Positions 1 to 9,003 of a stretch of 64,000 nucleotides of DNA are shown here, piece by piece. Source of the stretch: Pelagibacterium sp. 26DY04 (GTDB lineage Bacteria; Pseudomonadota; Alphaproteobacteria; Rhizobiales; Devosiaceae); contig NZ_CP101731.1 of NCBI RefSeq assembly GCF_031202305.1, positions 2,542,001-2,606,000 on the forward strand, given 5' to 3'. The position numbers and the translations under genes are program-made. Numbering within the stretch: the stretch's first letter is position 1; the number at the start of each line of letters is the position of its first letter. The notes below the pieces were generated by a model that searched no databases, was not told the DNA's origin, and saw only the letters and a list, made by a program, of their open reading frames with translations.

Positions 1-388
1 TCACCGTCTTGGTGACGATTTCAAGCACCTCGTCCTCGGTCTTTTTCATCTGGTGCGCCAGATGGATGGGCGAGGTCGAAACGAACGTATGGATGCGTCC
101 GCGCTTGGCGAACCGCACCGCCTCCCCGGCCCGGTCGATGTCAGCGGGAATGGCGCGGGCCAACCCGGCGATCACCGCATTCTTGGACCGCTTGGCGATG
201 GTTGCGACGGCCTCGAAATCGCCATTGGAGGCGATCGGAAATCCGGCTTCAATGATGTCGACGCCCATGGTGTCGAGGATTTCGGCAACCTGGAGCTTTT
301 CTTCCAGCGTCATGGTCGCGCCGGGGCTCTGCTCGCCATCGCGCAGGGTGGTGTCGAAAATATAGACGCGATCGGTATTGGTGCTCAT
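1..388 (-). CDS. leuA: 2-isopropylmalate synthase, N-terminal part (cut by window edge)
   Basis: The 129 visible residues are the start of 2-isopropylmalate synthase, which condenses 2-oxoisovalerate with acetyl-CoA in the first committed step of leucine synthesis. The DRE-TIM metallolyase signature [12 protein letters not shown] is at residues 12-23 and carries the Arg-Asp pair used for catalysis and metal binding. Further family sequence ([14 protein letters not shown], then FVSTSPIHL) follows in the right order. The ATG is preceded by AGAGGAAG at 8 bases. The C-terminal catalytic remainder and the leucine-binding regulatory domain lie outside the window. I saw no leucine-rich leader peptide in its upstream region. 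Homocitrate synthase is a relative, but the opening matches LeuA best. Confidence 0.93.
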   Translation of the reverse strand, partial: MSTNTDRVYIFDTTLRDGEQSPGATMTLEEKLQVAEILDTMGVDIIEAGFPIASNGDFEAVATIAKRSKNAVIAGLARAIPADIDRAGEAVRFAKRGRIHTFVSTSPIHLAHQMKKTEDEVLEIVTKTV

Positions 389-523
389 CTTGGATCTTCC
401 TCTATCGGCCCCTGCGCGAACGTTTGGTGCAGCAGATCTGGGCCGGACAATCAGTTCTGTTCGGCTGTTGTGGCGCTATCCCCTGACGACCCGTCCGCTT
501 CACGTCGAGCGGACTGCCGGTGA

Positions 524-652
524 TCAGGGGCTGATAAGGAGGAGTAGAAGCGCAAGCGAGACCAGCAGCGCCGATCCAATAAGGATACGATCCTGCAAAG
601 CCTTCTGCTTGCTGGCGGCTATGGCAATGGCGCGGTTGATACGACGGCGCAT
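524..652 (-). CDS. putative 42-residue single-pass membrane protein
   Basis: A 42-codon ATG frame starts with a strongly basic stretch (MRRRINRAIAIAASKQK) and ends with one hydrophobic segment of about 18 residues (SALLVSLALLLLLISP). That is the layout of a small inner-membrane protein with a cytoplasmic N-terminus. It lies 78 bases downstream of the larger membrane protein on the same strand and could be cotranscribed with it. A 7-bp stem at 493-514 follows its stop. Only a weak AGGA lies 3 bases before the ATG, so translation is uncertain. No family was recognised. Confidence 0.35.
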   Translation of the reverse strand: MRRRINRAIAIAASKQKALQDRILIGSALLVSLALLLLLISP

Positions 653-730
653 TAGTCCTGCCTGGTTGCGTTCTATTTTTCTATCATGGGCAAAACTGGC
701 GCGCCTTGCAACCCTGTTGGTCGGCTCGGC

Positions 731-1162
731 CTACCCAAAAGTGAAGGCGGCGGAAACGATCACCCCCAAAGCGCAGAGCGCCGCAATCCCGCCAATGCGC
801 TCGATCCGGCCGCCCGCGCCGGTCTGGTCGGCACGCGCGCGGCGGAAATTGCCGCCGGCGGCGCCCAGCATTCCGCTGAGTGCCACGACAAATGCCAGCT
901 TGAGCCAGAACCACGGGCCCAGCCCCACGAAAGCACCGAACCCGCCATATTTGGTGAAGATCATCACAGGGCCGCTGATCCAGTTGAGCCCCAGCCCGAT
1001 ATCGCCCAGAACGATCACCCGCTCGCCAAGCCGGGTGAGCCCCGGACTTCCTTCACCCCGCGCCAGAACGCCTCCGGCGCGCCATAGCACCAAAGTGGCA
1101 CCCACGATCATTGCCAGCCCGGCCAGATGCGCCGCAAGCAACAGGGAATTGACTATGCCCAT
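731..1162 (-). CDS. four-helix integral membrane protein, unknown function
   Basis: This 143-residue protein is predicted to cross the membrane four times, at roughly residues 4-28, 52-72, 80-105 and 123-143. The second segment contains a GLNWISGPVMIF stretch, resembling small CopD/DUF2269-like membrane proteins, but I cannot assign a family firmly. I chose the ATG that begins MGIVNSLLLAAHLAG because GGGAGG sits 6 bases upstream; a longer frame upstream has no such site. There is no signal peptide cleavage site or catalytic motif visible. It may form a short transcript with the 42-residue protein downstream. Confidence 0.7.
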   Translation of the reverse strand: MGIVNSLLLAAHLAGLAMIVGATLVLWRAGGVLARGEGSPGLTRLGERVIVLGDIGLGLNWISGPVMIFTKYGGFGAFVGLGPWFWLKLAFVVALSGMLGAAGGNFRRARADQTGAGGRIERIGGIAALCALGVIVSAAFTFG

Positions 1163-1238
1163 GATGTCCTCCCGAGACAGCCCTTGATGAGAGGTGGCTC
1201 CTCCATCTGCCGATGTCAACCGCAATGCCTTTAGAGAA

Positions 1239-2132
1239 TCACTCGTCCAGATCGATCACGCCTTCAGCGAAAATGACCGCCGGCCCGCCGATACCCGCAT
1301 GCTTGAGCACGCCGCCCTCGAGATTGAACTGCACGCCGATTTCGCTCGGCCGCCCCATCTCGCGCCCTTGCCGGACCTTGAGCCCGTGGTGCCCGTCGCC
1401 ATAACCGCCATACTCCGCAAGAAGCCCGATCAGGGCCGCAGCCGCGGAGCCCGTGGCGGCGTCCTCCCCGCTCCCATGAGCGATGTGGAACATCCGCGCC
1501 GCATAGTCATTGCCGCGCTCCTTCGGCGTCGGCGCAAACACATAGACCGAATTACGCTCGCCCGAAAACGTATCCGTCCATCCGCGCCGCTCGAGCTTGA
1601 TCCTTTCGAGCGCTTTCGCGTCGGCAAGAGGCACCAGATAGAAGGCGTTGCCGGCCGAATACTGCGCCGGCATCATGCCATCGCAGCCGATATCGCTCTC
1701 GGACAATCCCAGCCGCGCCGCGACTGCCGCGATATCGGTCAATTCCCCGGTCCGCCCGGGAAGCCTGGGCAGCGCGAACTTGGCCTCGCCGGTCCGCTTG
1801 TCGATTTTTTCCATCACGGCAGTGACATTGCCGACGCCCAGCTCCAGCCGCACCGCGCTCAACCGGTTCTGCAACCCCAGCAGCACGGCGGCCCCGACTG
1901 TGGGATGGCCGGCAAAGGGCATCTCATTGACAGGGCTGAAAATGCGCAGCGTCGCCGTGTTGCGCTCGACCTTGGGTGCGAGGACGAACACGGTCTCGGA
2001 AAGATTGAACTCGGCGGCGATCGCCTGCATCCGCGTGCTCGAAAGCTCGTCGGCCTTGAGCACCACGGCCAGCGGATTGCCGCTCAGCCGGTCGCGGGTG
2101 AACACATCGAGCAGGAAATAGGGAAGTTTCAT
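1239..2132 (-). CDS. PhzF-family isomerase/epimerase-like enzyme
   Basis: The 297-residue product matches the PhzF fold, a two-lobed diaminopimelate-epimerase-like enzyme family. Glu46 within NLSETVFVL is in the position of the family's catalytic glutamate. GHPTVGAA marks the end of the first lobe active site, and GEDAATGSAAAAL near the C-terminus is the second-lobe signature EDPATGSAAG with Pro replaced by Ala. Length is typical (about 260-300). The start chosen gives MKLPYFLLDVFT, the usual family opening, with AAGGAC upstream. The physiological substrate of most PhzF homologues outside phenazine clusters is unknown, and no phenazine genes are nearby. Confidence 0.85.
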   Translation of the reverse strand: MKLPYFLLDVFTRDRLSGNPLAVVLKADELSSTRMQAIAAEFNLSETVFVLAPKVERNTATLRIFSPVNEMPFAGHPTVGAAVLLGLQNRLSAVRLELGVGNVTAVMEKIDKRTGEAKFALPRLPGRTGELTDIAAVAARLGLSESDIGCDGMMPAQYSAGNAFYLVPLADAKALERIKLERRGWTDTFSGERNSVYVFAPTPKERGNDYAARMFHIAHGSGEDAATGSAAAALIGLLAEYGGYGDGHHGLKVRQGREMGRPSEIGVQFNLEGGVLKHAGIGGPAVIFAEGVIDLDE

Positions 2133-2280
2133 CGCCAGCGTCCTTGATCGGCCAGCCGCCCTGCCTCCCACGGCGCGGCCTCTGGCTGTGTGTCTAAGCC
2201 GCTTTTGATAAAGCCCCGTTAAATGGATAGACGCAACACCGATCATGCGGGCGCGAGGCCATGCCCCGCGCCCGGTCGTC

Positions 2281-2985
2281 TCACTTGCCGAACCGCTCGA
2301 TCACCTCGGCGAGTTCGACATGCCCCAGGCATGCGCCGCTACCAGTCGCCGCCTCGCCGCTTTCCAGCGCCGTAGCGTATTTGACCGCCGGTTCCGCCTC
2401 GATCCGTCCGCGCAGCGCCGCAAGCTTCGGCCATCGGCTCTTGTCGGCGACCTGATGGAAATCGAGCCATCGCGCCACCCCGATCAGCACGCCATCGGCC
2501 ATGCTGGGGCGATCGCCCACGAGAAACCGGTCATCGCCGACCAGTTCTTCGAGCCTGTCATGCCGCTCGATCACCGCTTGGCTCCCGAATTTTCGGAGCA
2601 CTGCCTGCACCTGCGGATCGGGCGTTTCCATCTCCAGCGCCGCCCACAGCGGGCCGAACGAACCGGTAAAGCCGGTGTTTATGAACGCCATCATCTGATG
2701 CATGCGATCGGCTTGCCCGCTGAGCGGATCGAAGCTCACACGTCTCTCGCTATCGCGCGCTTCGAGCCAGGCGGCAATCGCCATGGTTTCGGTGATGATT
2801 TCGCCCTTGTCGGTGACCAATGCCGGCGTTTCCACCCGCTGGTTGAGCCTCCGATAGGCCGGTTCACGCATTTCGCCCATCATATCGACGCGGCAAAGCC
2901 GGTGCGGCAAACCCATCCATTCGAGGGTAGCCATCAGCCCCATGGAACTTCCTGCAGGGAAGCCATAAATAAGGATCGGTTCCAT
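2281..2985 (-). CDS. glutathione S-transferase family protein
   Basis: The 234-residue protein has an N-terminal thioredoxin-like domain (residues 1-80) with the cis-proline glutathione-binding stretch VETPALVTD and the ITETMAIAAWLE segment that contacts the gamma-glutamyl group. An all-helical C-terminal domain follows, including FLVGDRPSMADGVLIG, the N-capping box and hydrophobic staple region of GSTs. It is divergent from an HxlR regulator with a short shared promoter region, which suggests that regulator controls it (inference). The N-terminus lacks an obvious catalytic Tyr or Cys, so the class and substrate cannot be called. Confidence 0.85.
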   Translation of the reverse strand: MEPILIYGFPAGSSMGLMATLEWMGLPHRLCRVDMMGEMREPAYRRLNQRVETPALVTDKGEIITETMAIAAWLEARDSERRVSFDPLSGQADRMHQMMAFINTGFTGSFGPLWAALEMETPDPQVQAVLRKFGSQAVIERHDRLEELVGDDRFLVGDRPSMADGVLIGVARWLDFHQVADKSRWPKLAALRGRIEAEPAVKYATALESGEAATGSGACLGHVELAEVIERFGK

Positions 2986-3063
2986 GATTGTCTTCTCCGT
3001 GATTTCTTTCGATCACGCTGCGCAGCGAGTGCCGGACCCTAGCCGATCGCGGTCCCAAGTAAA

Positions 3064-3081
3064 TTACGCACCTTTTTGTAA
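3064..3081. promoter_or_regulatory. candidate HxlR operator
   Basis: TTAC-N10-GTAA is a dyad located between the divergent glutathione transferase and HxlR genes, 14 bases before the HxlR start. HxlR/MarR-like winged-helix dimers bind such short separated dyads, so autoregulation is plausible; the half-sites are short and the match could be chance. Confidence 0.35.
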
Positions 3082-3095
3082 CCACGAGGCCGACG

Positions 3096-3428
3096 ATGAA
3101 AGACCTTGTTTCCCGCTGCCCCATCGAAGAGGTGATGCAGGTCCTGAGCGGCCGCTGGCCCACCCTGCTCATCTATTACCTCAAGGACGGCACCAAGCGC
3201 TTCAGTGACCTGCTTCGCGACAATCCCACCATCTCGCACAAGATGCTGACGCTCGAGCTGCGCAAGCTTGAAGACGCCGGCATCGTCCAGCGCACCGAGT
3301 TTTCCGGCTATCCCCTGCGGGTGGAATACGATCTCACGCCCGCCGCCCAAAAGCTCGTGCCGCTGATCGACGCCCTGGGCAACTGGTGGGAAGAAACCTC
3401 GACCCCTGCCCTCGCTCCAGTCGACTGA
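3096..3428 (+). CDS. HxlR-family winged-helix transcriptional regulator
   Basis: This 110-residue protein carries the complete HxlR core: a Cys-Pro near the start (C8), LSGRWPTLLIYYL, then RFSDLLRDNPTISHKMLTLELRKLEDAGIVQR, the helix-turn-helix and linking helix, followed by the beta wing ending EYDLTPAAQKL. In thiol-sensing members such as HypR and YodB the N-terminal cysteine responds to electrophiles or oxidants; this is family knowledge and not shown here. The ATG has GAGG 6 bases upstream. It is divergent from the glutathione transferase gene, a pairing consistent with electrophile-responsive control of that gene. Confidence 0.9.
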   Translation: MKDLVSRCPIEEVMQVLSGRWPTLLIYYLKDGTKRFSDLLRDNPTISHKMLTLELRKLEDAGIVQRTEFSGYPLRVEYDLTPAAQKLVPLIDALGNWWEETSTPALAPVD

Positions 3429-3433
3429 TAAAA

Positions 3434-3451
3434 CTTAGGCATTGACCTAAG
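3434..3451. promoter_or_regulatory. ArsR operator site 1
   Basis: CTTAGG-N6-CCTAAG is a perfect 6-bp inverted repeat 25 bases before the ArsR-type start codon. The same TTAGG-N6-CCTAA pattern recurs 33 bp further on, centre to centre. Confidence 0.6.
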
Positions 3452-3467
3452 CATTGCCACGCGATAG

Positions 3468-3483
3468 TTAGGTGCATGCCTAA
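3468..3483. promoter_or_regulatory. ArsR operator site 2, over the start codon
   Basis: TTAGG-TGCATG-CCTAA repeats the dyad of site 1 and its centre contains the ATG of the ArsR gene. Binding here would block both initiation of transcription elongation and access to the start codon region. Confidence 0.6.
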
Positions 3484-3817
3484 TCATTCGCAGCAACTCG
3501 ATCTCATGTTCCACGCTCTGGCCGACGGCAATCGCCGCGCGATGATCGATCGGCTGAGCAAATCGGATGCAAAGGTCAGCGACTTTGCCGGCCAGCTCGG
3601 CGTTTCGCTGCCCACCGTGCTGCAACATCTTTCCGTCCTCGAGCAAGCGGGCCTCGTCTCCTCGCAAAAGGTCGGGCGGGTGCGCACCTGCACGCTCGAC
3701 ACGCAGGCATTGAGCCGTGCCGAGCAGTGGATCAACGAGCGCCGCAATCTCTGGGGACGGCGCCTGGATGCCTTGGGCGCCCTTCTCGAAACCGACTCTG
3801 GGAAACAAGACACATGA
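3476..3817 (+). CDS. ArsR/SmtB-family transcriptional regulator
   Basis: The 113-residue protein is a winged helix-turn-helix repressor. Residues 8-30 (DLMFHALADGNRRAMIDRL) form the first helices typical of ArsR proteins, and VSDFAGQLGVSLPTVLQHLSVLEQAGLV is the DNA-reading helix-turn-helix. It lacks the metal-binding CVC or ELCVCDL motif, so it is probably one of the non-metal ArsR regulators that precede SRPBCC genes. Its TGA overlaps the ATG of the next gene (ATGA), implying coupled translation. Two matching dyads, one covering its own start codon, point to autoregulation. There is only a weak ribosome site (AGG at 4 bases). Confidence 0.9.
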   Translation: MPNHSQQLDLMFHALADGNRRAMIDRLSKSDAKVSDFAGQLGVSLPTVLQHLSVLEQAGLVSSQKVGRVRTCTLDTQALSRAEQWINERRNLWGRRLDALGALLETDSGKQDT

Positions 3818-4263
3818 CACAACGCAACGTCGTTCACGCTACCTTCACCCTTGAACGCACCTACAAAGCCCCTCGCGCCAAGGTCTTTTCGGCCTTTTCC
3901 AATATCGAAACCAAGAGCAAGTGGTTCGGAAACGACAACGCCACCATGGAGTTCCGCGTGGGCGGCCGGGAACACAGCCACGGCGTCGTCGACGCGCATG
4001 GCCGCGTCCATTCCTTCAGGTTCGACGCCATCTATCTCGATATCATCGAGAACGAACGCATCATCTACGCCTACGACATGGACGCCGACGGCCAGCACAT
4101 CTCGGCCTCGCTGACCACCATCGAACTCACCGAAGCCGAGGACGGCACGCGCCTGAAGCTCACTGAACAAGGCGCTTTTCTCGACGGCTACGACGATCCG
4201 AAAATGCGCGAGATCGGCACCGTCGACCTGCTGGCCGCCCTTGCCAAAGTCGTGGAGGAATAA
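3814..4263 (+). CDS. SRPBCC (AHSA1-like) domain protein
   Basis: This 149-residue protein is an activator-of-Hsp90-like START/Bet v 1 fold. It begins with the usual FTLERTYKAPRAKVFSAFSNIETKSKWFG, has a central RVGGREHSHG, and ends with the C-terminal helix DLLAALAKVVEE. These proteins bind small hydrophobic ligands; specific ligands are unknown for most members. It overlaps the ArsR gene by 4 bases and runs directly into the RibD/DHFR-like gene, a combination seen often in Proteobacteria and Actinobacteria. The chosen ATG fits both the overlap and the family start (MTQRNVVHATF); a longer frame upstream lies entirely within the ArsR gene. Confidence 0.88.
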   Translation: MTQRNVVHATFTLERTYKAPRAKVFSAFSNIETKSKWFGNDNATMEFRVGGREHSHGVVDAHGRVHSFRFDAIYLDIIENERIIYAYDMDADGQHISASLTTIELTEAEDGTRLKLTEQGAFLDGYDDPKMREIGTVDLLAALAKVVEE

Positions 4264-4824
4264 ATGGGTAAGCTCATCGTCTGGAACATCGCAAGCGTCG
4301 ACGGCTATTTCGAAGGCACCGAGCCGTGGGACCTCTCGATGCACGAAACCGTCTGGGGCGACGAATTGGAAGCCCTCTCCATCGCCCAGCAAGAAGATGC
4401 CGAAGGCTTGATCTTCGGACGCAGAACCTATGAGGGCATGGCTGCCCACTGGACCAGGCAAACCGGCACCATCGCCGACGCGATGAACAGCCTTCCCAAA
4501 TACGTCGTCTCCGACACCCTGACCGAAGCGGACTGGAACAATACGAAGATTATCAGCGGCGACATCGTCTCGGCGATCGCCGATCTCAAACGCGCCGCCA
4601 CCCGCAATTTCTACGTCTTCGGCAGCGCCGACCTGCTCTCGACCCTGCTCGCAGCCGGCATCGTCGACGAATACCGCCTTGGCATTGCCCCACTGCTGCT
4701 CGGCCGCGGCAATCTGCTCTTCAAGCCGTCCGACGAACGAATCGACCTCAAGCTCCTCAAGAGCCAGCCACTCATGAACGGCGGTATCGTTCTCTACTAC
4801 GGTGTGGAAAACGCATCCGCCTAA
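4264..4824 (+). CDS. dihydrofolate reductase-like (RibD C-terminal domain) protein
   Basis: The 186-residue product has the RibD_C/DHFR-like fold: it opens MGKLIVWNIASVDGYFEG, contains the nucleotide-contact stretch LIFGRRTYEGMAAHW, and ends with a VYFGSADLLSTLL-like region (seen as FYVFGSADLLSTLLAAG) and PLLLGRGN. Members use NADPH; the substrate of these stand-alone proteins is not established. Its ATG follows the previous stop codon directly, and the ribosome site GGAGG lies in the last codons of the SRPBCC gene, so the three genes are one operon. It should not be confused with folA at 36.8 kb, which is the true dihydrofolate reductase. Confidence 0.87.
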   Translation: MGKLIVWNIASVDGYFEGTEPWDLSMHETVWGDELEALSIAQQEDAEGLIFGRRTYEGMAAHWTRQTGTIADAMNSLPKYVVSDTLTEADWNNTKIISGDIVSAIADLKRAATRNFYVFGSADLLSTLLAAGIVDEYRLGIAPLLLGRGNLLFKPSDERIDLKLLKSQPLMNGGIVLYYGVENASA

Positions 4825-4827
4825 TCA

Positions 4828-4855
4828 AAAAAGGCCCGGCAAAAGCCGGCCTTTG
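4828..4855. terminator. intrinsic terminator-like hairpin
   Basis: AAAGGCCCGGC-AAAA-GCCGGCCTTT forms a strong stem with one bulged C right after the RibD/DHFR-like stop codon. A-rich and T-rich flanks on either side mean it could also serve the minus strand after ilvC. Confidence 0.7.
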
Positions 4856-4884
4856 ACGATGCTCTACCCTCTCGACCTCGTCGT

Positions 4885-4903
4885 CCTCGGGCTTGACCCG
4901 GGG
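4885..4903. repeat. interspersed palindrome, GGGCTTGACCC family
   Basis: CCTCGGGCTTGACCCGGGG is one of three related copies in the window (others at 22381 and 28811), each in an intergenic gap after a gene end. Confidence 0.6.
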
Positions 4904-4941
4904 ACAACGAAGGGAGGAGACGACAATTGGCTTAGCGGCCC

Positions 4942-6722
<1,781 letters not shown>

Positions 6723-6756
6723 GAACAATACTCTTGGCGATTGGCTCTCAAGACTC

Positions 6757-6797
6757 TAAAAAGAGGCCGAGCCCCGTTTCCGCGGACCTCGGCTCTT
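6757..6797 (-). terminator. hairpin plus T-run between operator and TetR gene
   Basis: On the minus strand AAGAGCCGAG pairs with CTCGG-C-CTCTT (one bulge), and five T follow. It may end the oxidoreductase transcript, but it lies downstream of the TetR promoter, so it would also act as an attenuator in the TetR leader. Confidence 0.55.
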
Positions 6798-6806
6798 CCT
6801 GCTTAG

Positions 6807-6839
6807 CCGTACCGTACGGTACGGTTCGCCCTTTTTCAA
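6807..6839 (-). promoter_or_regulatory. TetR promoter with overlapping palindromic operator
   Basis: CCGTACCGTACGGTACGG (6807-6824) is a perfect 18-bp palindrome of the type bound by TetR proteins. Reading the minus strand, TTGAAA (6834-6839) and TACGGT (6811-6816) are 17 bases apart and fit a -35/-10 pair, so the palindrome covers the -10 box. Confidence 0.65.
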
Positions 6840-6953
6840 GCCCGATCTGCACATCTTTGCTACCACCACCACCGAGAGGTGACGTCGCCGATCGGGCGCC
6901 TCAGCCGGTTCACCGTGCTTTAAAGAATGACAACATGCAGTCACCTCACTGCT

Positions 6954-8975
6954 TCACTCATGACCTATGCCTTCGCTTAGCCACGCGATTTCCTCGGGTG
7001 AAAGTGTGATGTCCATTGCCTTCAGGCTATCATCGAGTTCGGCCAGTGTACGTGGGCCGATCAGCGGAATGACCGGGAAGGACTGGTAGAGGCAATAGGC
7101 CAGTGCCACATGTATGGGCTTCTTGCCCAATCTCTGGGCCATCGCGATGGCCCGGTCGCGGCGGGCGAAATTATCCTCGGTGTACCAGACGCGCACCAAC
7201 TCTTCATTGTCGGTCTTGTCCCGCCCCGCCTTTTCGGTGAAGAACCCCCTCCCCTGGCTCGACCAGGCGAAATTGGTAACCCCCTTTTCGGCGAACCATT
7301 TGCGCCAGTCCTTGTCGGCCGCCGCGATGCAGCCCTCCCAGATCGGCTCGCGCATTTCGGCCAGCGAGAAATTGTTCGACAGCGCAGCCGGCGCCGTCCT
7401 GCCGGTCCGCTGCGCATAGGCGACGGCCTCGTCGAACCGTTCGCGCGTCCAGTTCGAGCCCCCGAACGGGCCGCGGATGCGGCCGCGCCTGACCTCGGCG
7501 TCCATGGCGTCGACGAATTCGCCTACGGGCACGTCGAGGTTGTCCCGGTGCATGAAATAGATGTCGACATAATCTGTCTTGAGCTTTTCAAGGCTGATGT
7601 CGAGCTGCTTGGCGATGGTTTCGGGGTAGGTGAGCGGAGAATGCGCGCCCTTGCCGATGACCACGATATTTTCGCGCACGCCGCGCGAGGCCTGCCAATC
7701 CCCGAACAAACTTTCGGTGATGCCCTTGCCATAGATGAAAGCGGTGTCGAAGGCGTTCCCGCCCGCCTCGTAGAAGGCGTCGAGCAGGATGGCGGCGCTG
7801 GCAAAGCTGCGGAAATCCTCAAAACCCAGCGCGACGCGGGAGATGGGTTTGGGCAGGCCCGGGACGTTGGTGCGGCCGATTTTATCCGCCTTGACGGCCA
7901 GGGCTTCGCCCTTGAGCGTGTGGGTGCGCAGGGAAGGTTTTTCGATCTCGTATTCGAGGCCCGCCGTCCGGCGCCATTTGTCCAGCACACCCAAATTGCC
8001 CAGCGTGTCGTCCCAGCTCATGCCCGGCCAGGCGAACTGGGTTTGGCCCGCGAGGATGGCCCGGCTCGCGGCTTCGGCCTCGAACGCATAGAGCCAGCCG
8101 GCCTCGGAGACTTCCACCGGCTCGTGCGTGCCGTCGGGCCGGACGATGTCGATGATCGCCGTGCCGCCCTTGTGGCCGGTCGCGAACCAGAAATCGGCGA
8201 CCTCGATGCGACCCTTGGTGCCCAGGATGCGCAGTACATTGTCCTGGGCGAGCGAGACCGAGCAGGAGACTTCGGCGAGAATACCGCCGGGGAATTTGAG
8301 CACCGCGGCCGCCCATTCATCGACCCCGGTCTCGCCCAGATGGGCGATGCCGGAAACGGTTTCCGGTTCGAGGAACGGCTTTCCGGCAGCGGCGCCGGCA
8401 ATCAGCCGGGCCATGGAGACCGGGTAGCAACCGACATCGAGGATGCCGCCGCCGGCCAGATCGTTGGCATACATCCTGTGCTCGGGATCGAAGCGCGGCA
8501 TGGCGAAGCCGAAGCTCGACTTGATGGCCCGCACTTCGCCGATTTCGCCCGATCGCACCAGATCGACGATTTTTTCCGTCATCGGGTGCAGGCGATACAT
8601 GAACGCTTCGCCCATGAACGTTCCGGCCTTGCGCGCCGCGTGGAACATGGCGTCGGCTTCGAACGCGGTGAGTCCCATCGGCTTTTCGCACAGCACATGC
8701 TTGCCCGCTTCGGTGGCCTTGATGGCCCATTGCGCGTGCTGGGGATGGGGCGTTGCGATATAGACGGCGTCGATTTCGGGATCGGCCAGCAGCGCGTCAT
8801 AGCCATTGTGGACGCGGGCGCCGGGAAAATGCTCGGCATAGTCGGGCTTGGCCGGGTTGCGGGCGCCCAGGGCGACGAGTTCGCCCGATTGGCTATGGGC
8901 CAGCCCGCCGGCAAAGGCCCGCGCGATGGTGCCCGGACCCAAAATGCCCCAACGGACTTTGTGCTGCTGCGTCAT
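6954..8975 (-). CDS. fused Gfo/Idh/MocA oxidoreductase and aldo/keto reductase
   Basis: One 673-residue chain holds two enzymes. Residues 1 to about 345 are a Gfo/Idh/MocA NAD(P)-dependent sugar dehydrogenase: GILGPGTIARAFA is the nucleotide loop, VLCEKPMG the EKP motif and GGGILDVGCYP the second signature. From about residue 370 a second domain resembles an aldo/keto reductase, with FDTAFIYG (Asp and Tyr), VVIGKGAH (Lys) and IYFMHRDN (His) supplying the catalytic tetrad. I chose the ATG giving MTQQHKVRWGILG; the upstream frame has only a TTG. It lies 28 bases behind a sugar ABC ATPase gene on the same strand, so it probably oxidises or reduces an imported carbohydrate. The chain reads through without a stop, so the fusion is not obviously an error. 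Confidence 0.88.
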   Translation of the reverse strand: MTQQHKVRWGILGPGTIARAFAGGLAHSQSGELVALGARNPAKPDYAEHFPGARVHNGYDALLADPEIDAVYIATPHPQHAQWAIKATEAGKHVLCEKPMGLTAFEADAMFHAARKAGTFMGEAFMYRLHPMTEKIVDLVRSGEIGEVRAIKSSFGFAMPRFDPEHRMYANDLAGGGILDVGCYPVSMARLIAGAAAGKPFLEPETVSGIAHLGETGVDEWAAAVLKFPGGILAEVSCSVSLAQDNVLRILGTKGRIEVADFWFATGHKGGTAIIDIVRPDGTHEPVEVSEAGWLYAFEAEAASRAILAGQTQFAWPGMSWDDTLGNLGVLDKWRRTAGLEYEIEKPSLRTHTLKGEALAVKADKIGRTNVPGLPKPISRVALGFEDFRSFASAAILLDAFYEAGGNAFDTAFIYGKGITESLFGDWQASRGVRENIVVIGKGAHSPLTYPETIAKQLDISLEKLKTDYVDIYFMHRDNLDVPVGEFVDAMDAEVRRGRIRGPFGGSNWTRERFDEAVAYAQRTGRTAPAALSNNFSLAEMREPIWEGCIAAADKDWRKWFAEKGVTNFAWSSQGRGFFTEKAGRDKTDNEELVRVWYTEDNFARRDRAIAMAQRLGKKPIHVALAYCLYQSFPVIPLIGPRTLAELDDSLKAMDITLSPEEIAWLSEGIGHE

Positions 8976-9003
8976 GAAGAAATCGCTTTCGAGATGTTCG
9001 AGG

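Noticed and set aside
1194..2147. A 317-codon plus-strand frame opposite the PhzF-like gene
   Set aside because: The minus-strand reading gives a full conserved enzyme; the plus frame gives low-complexity sequence.
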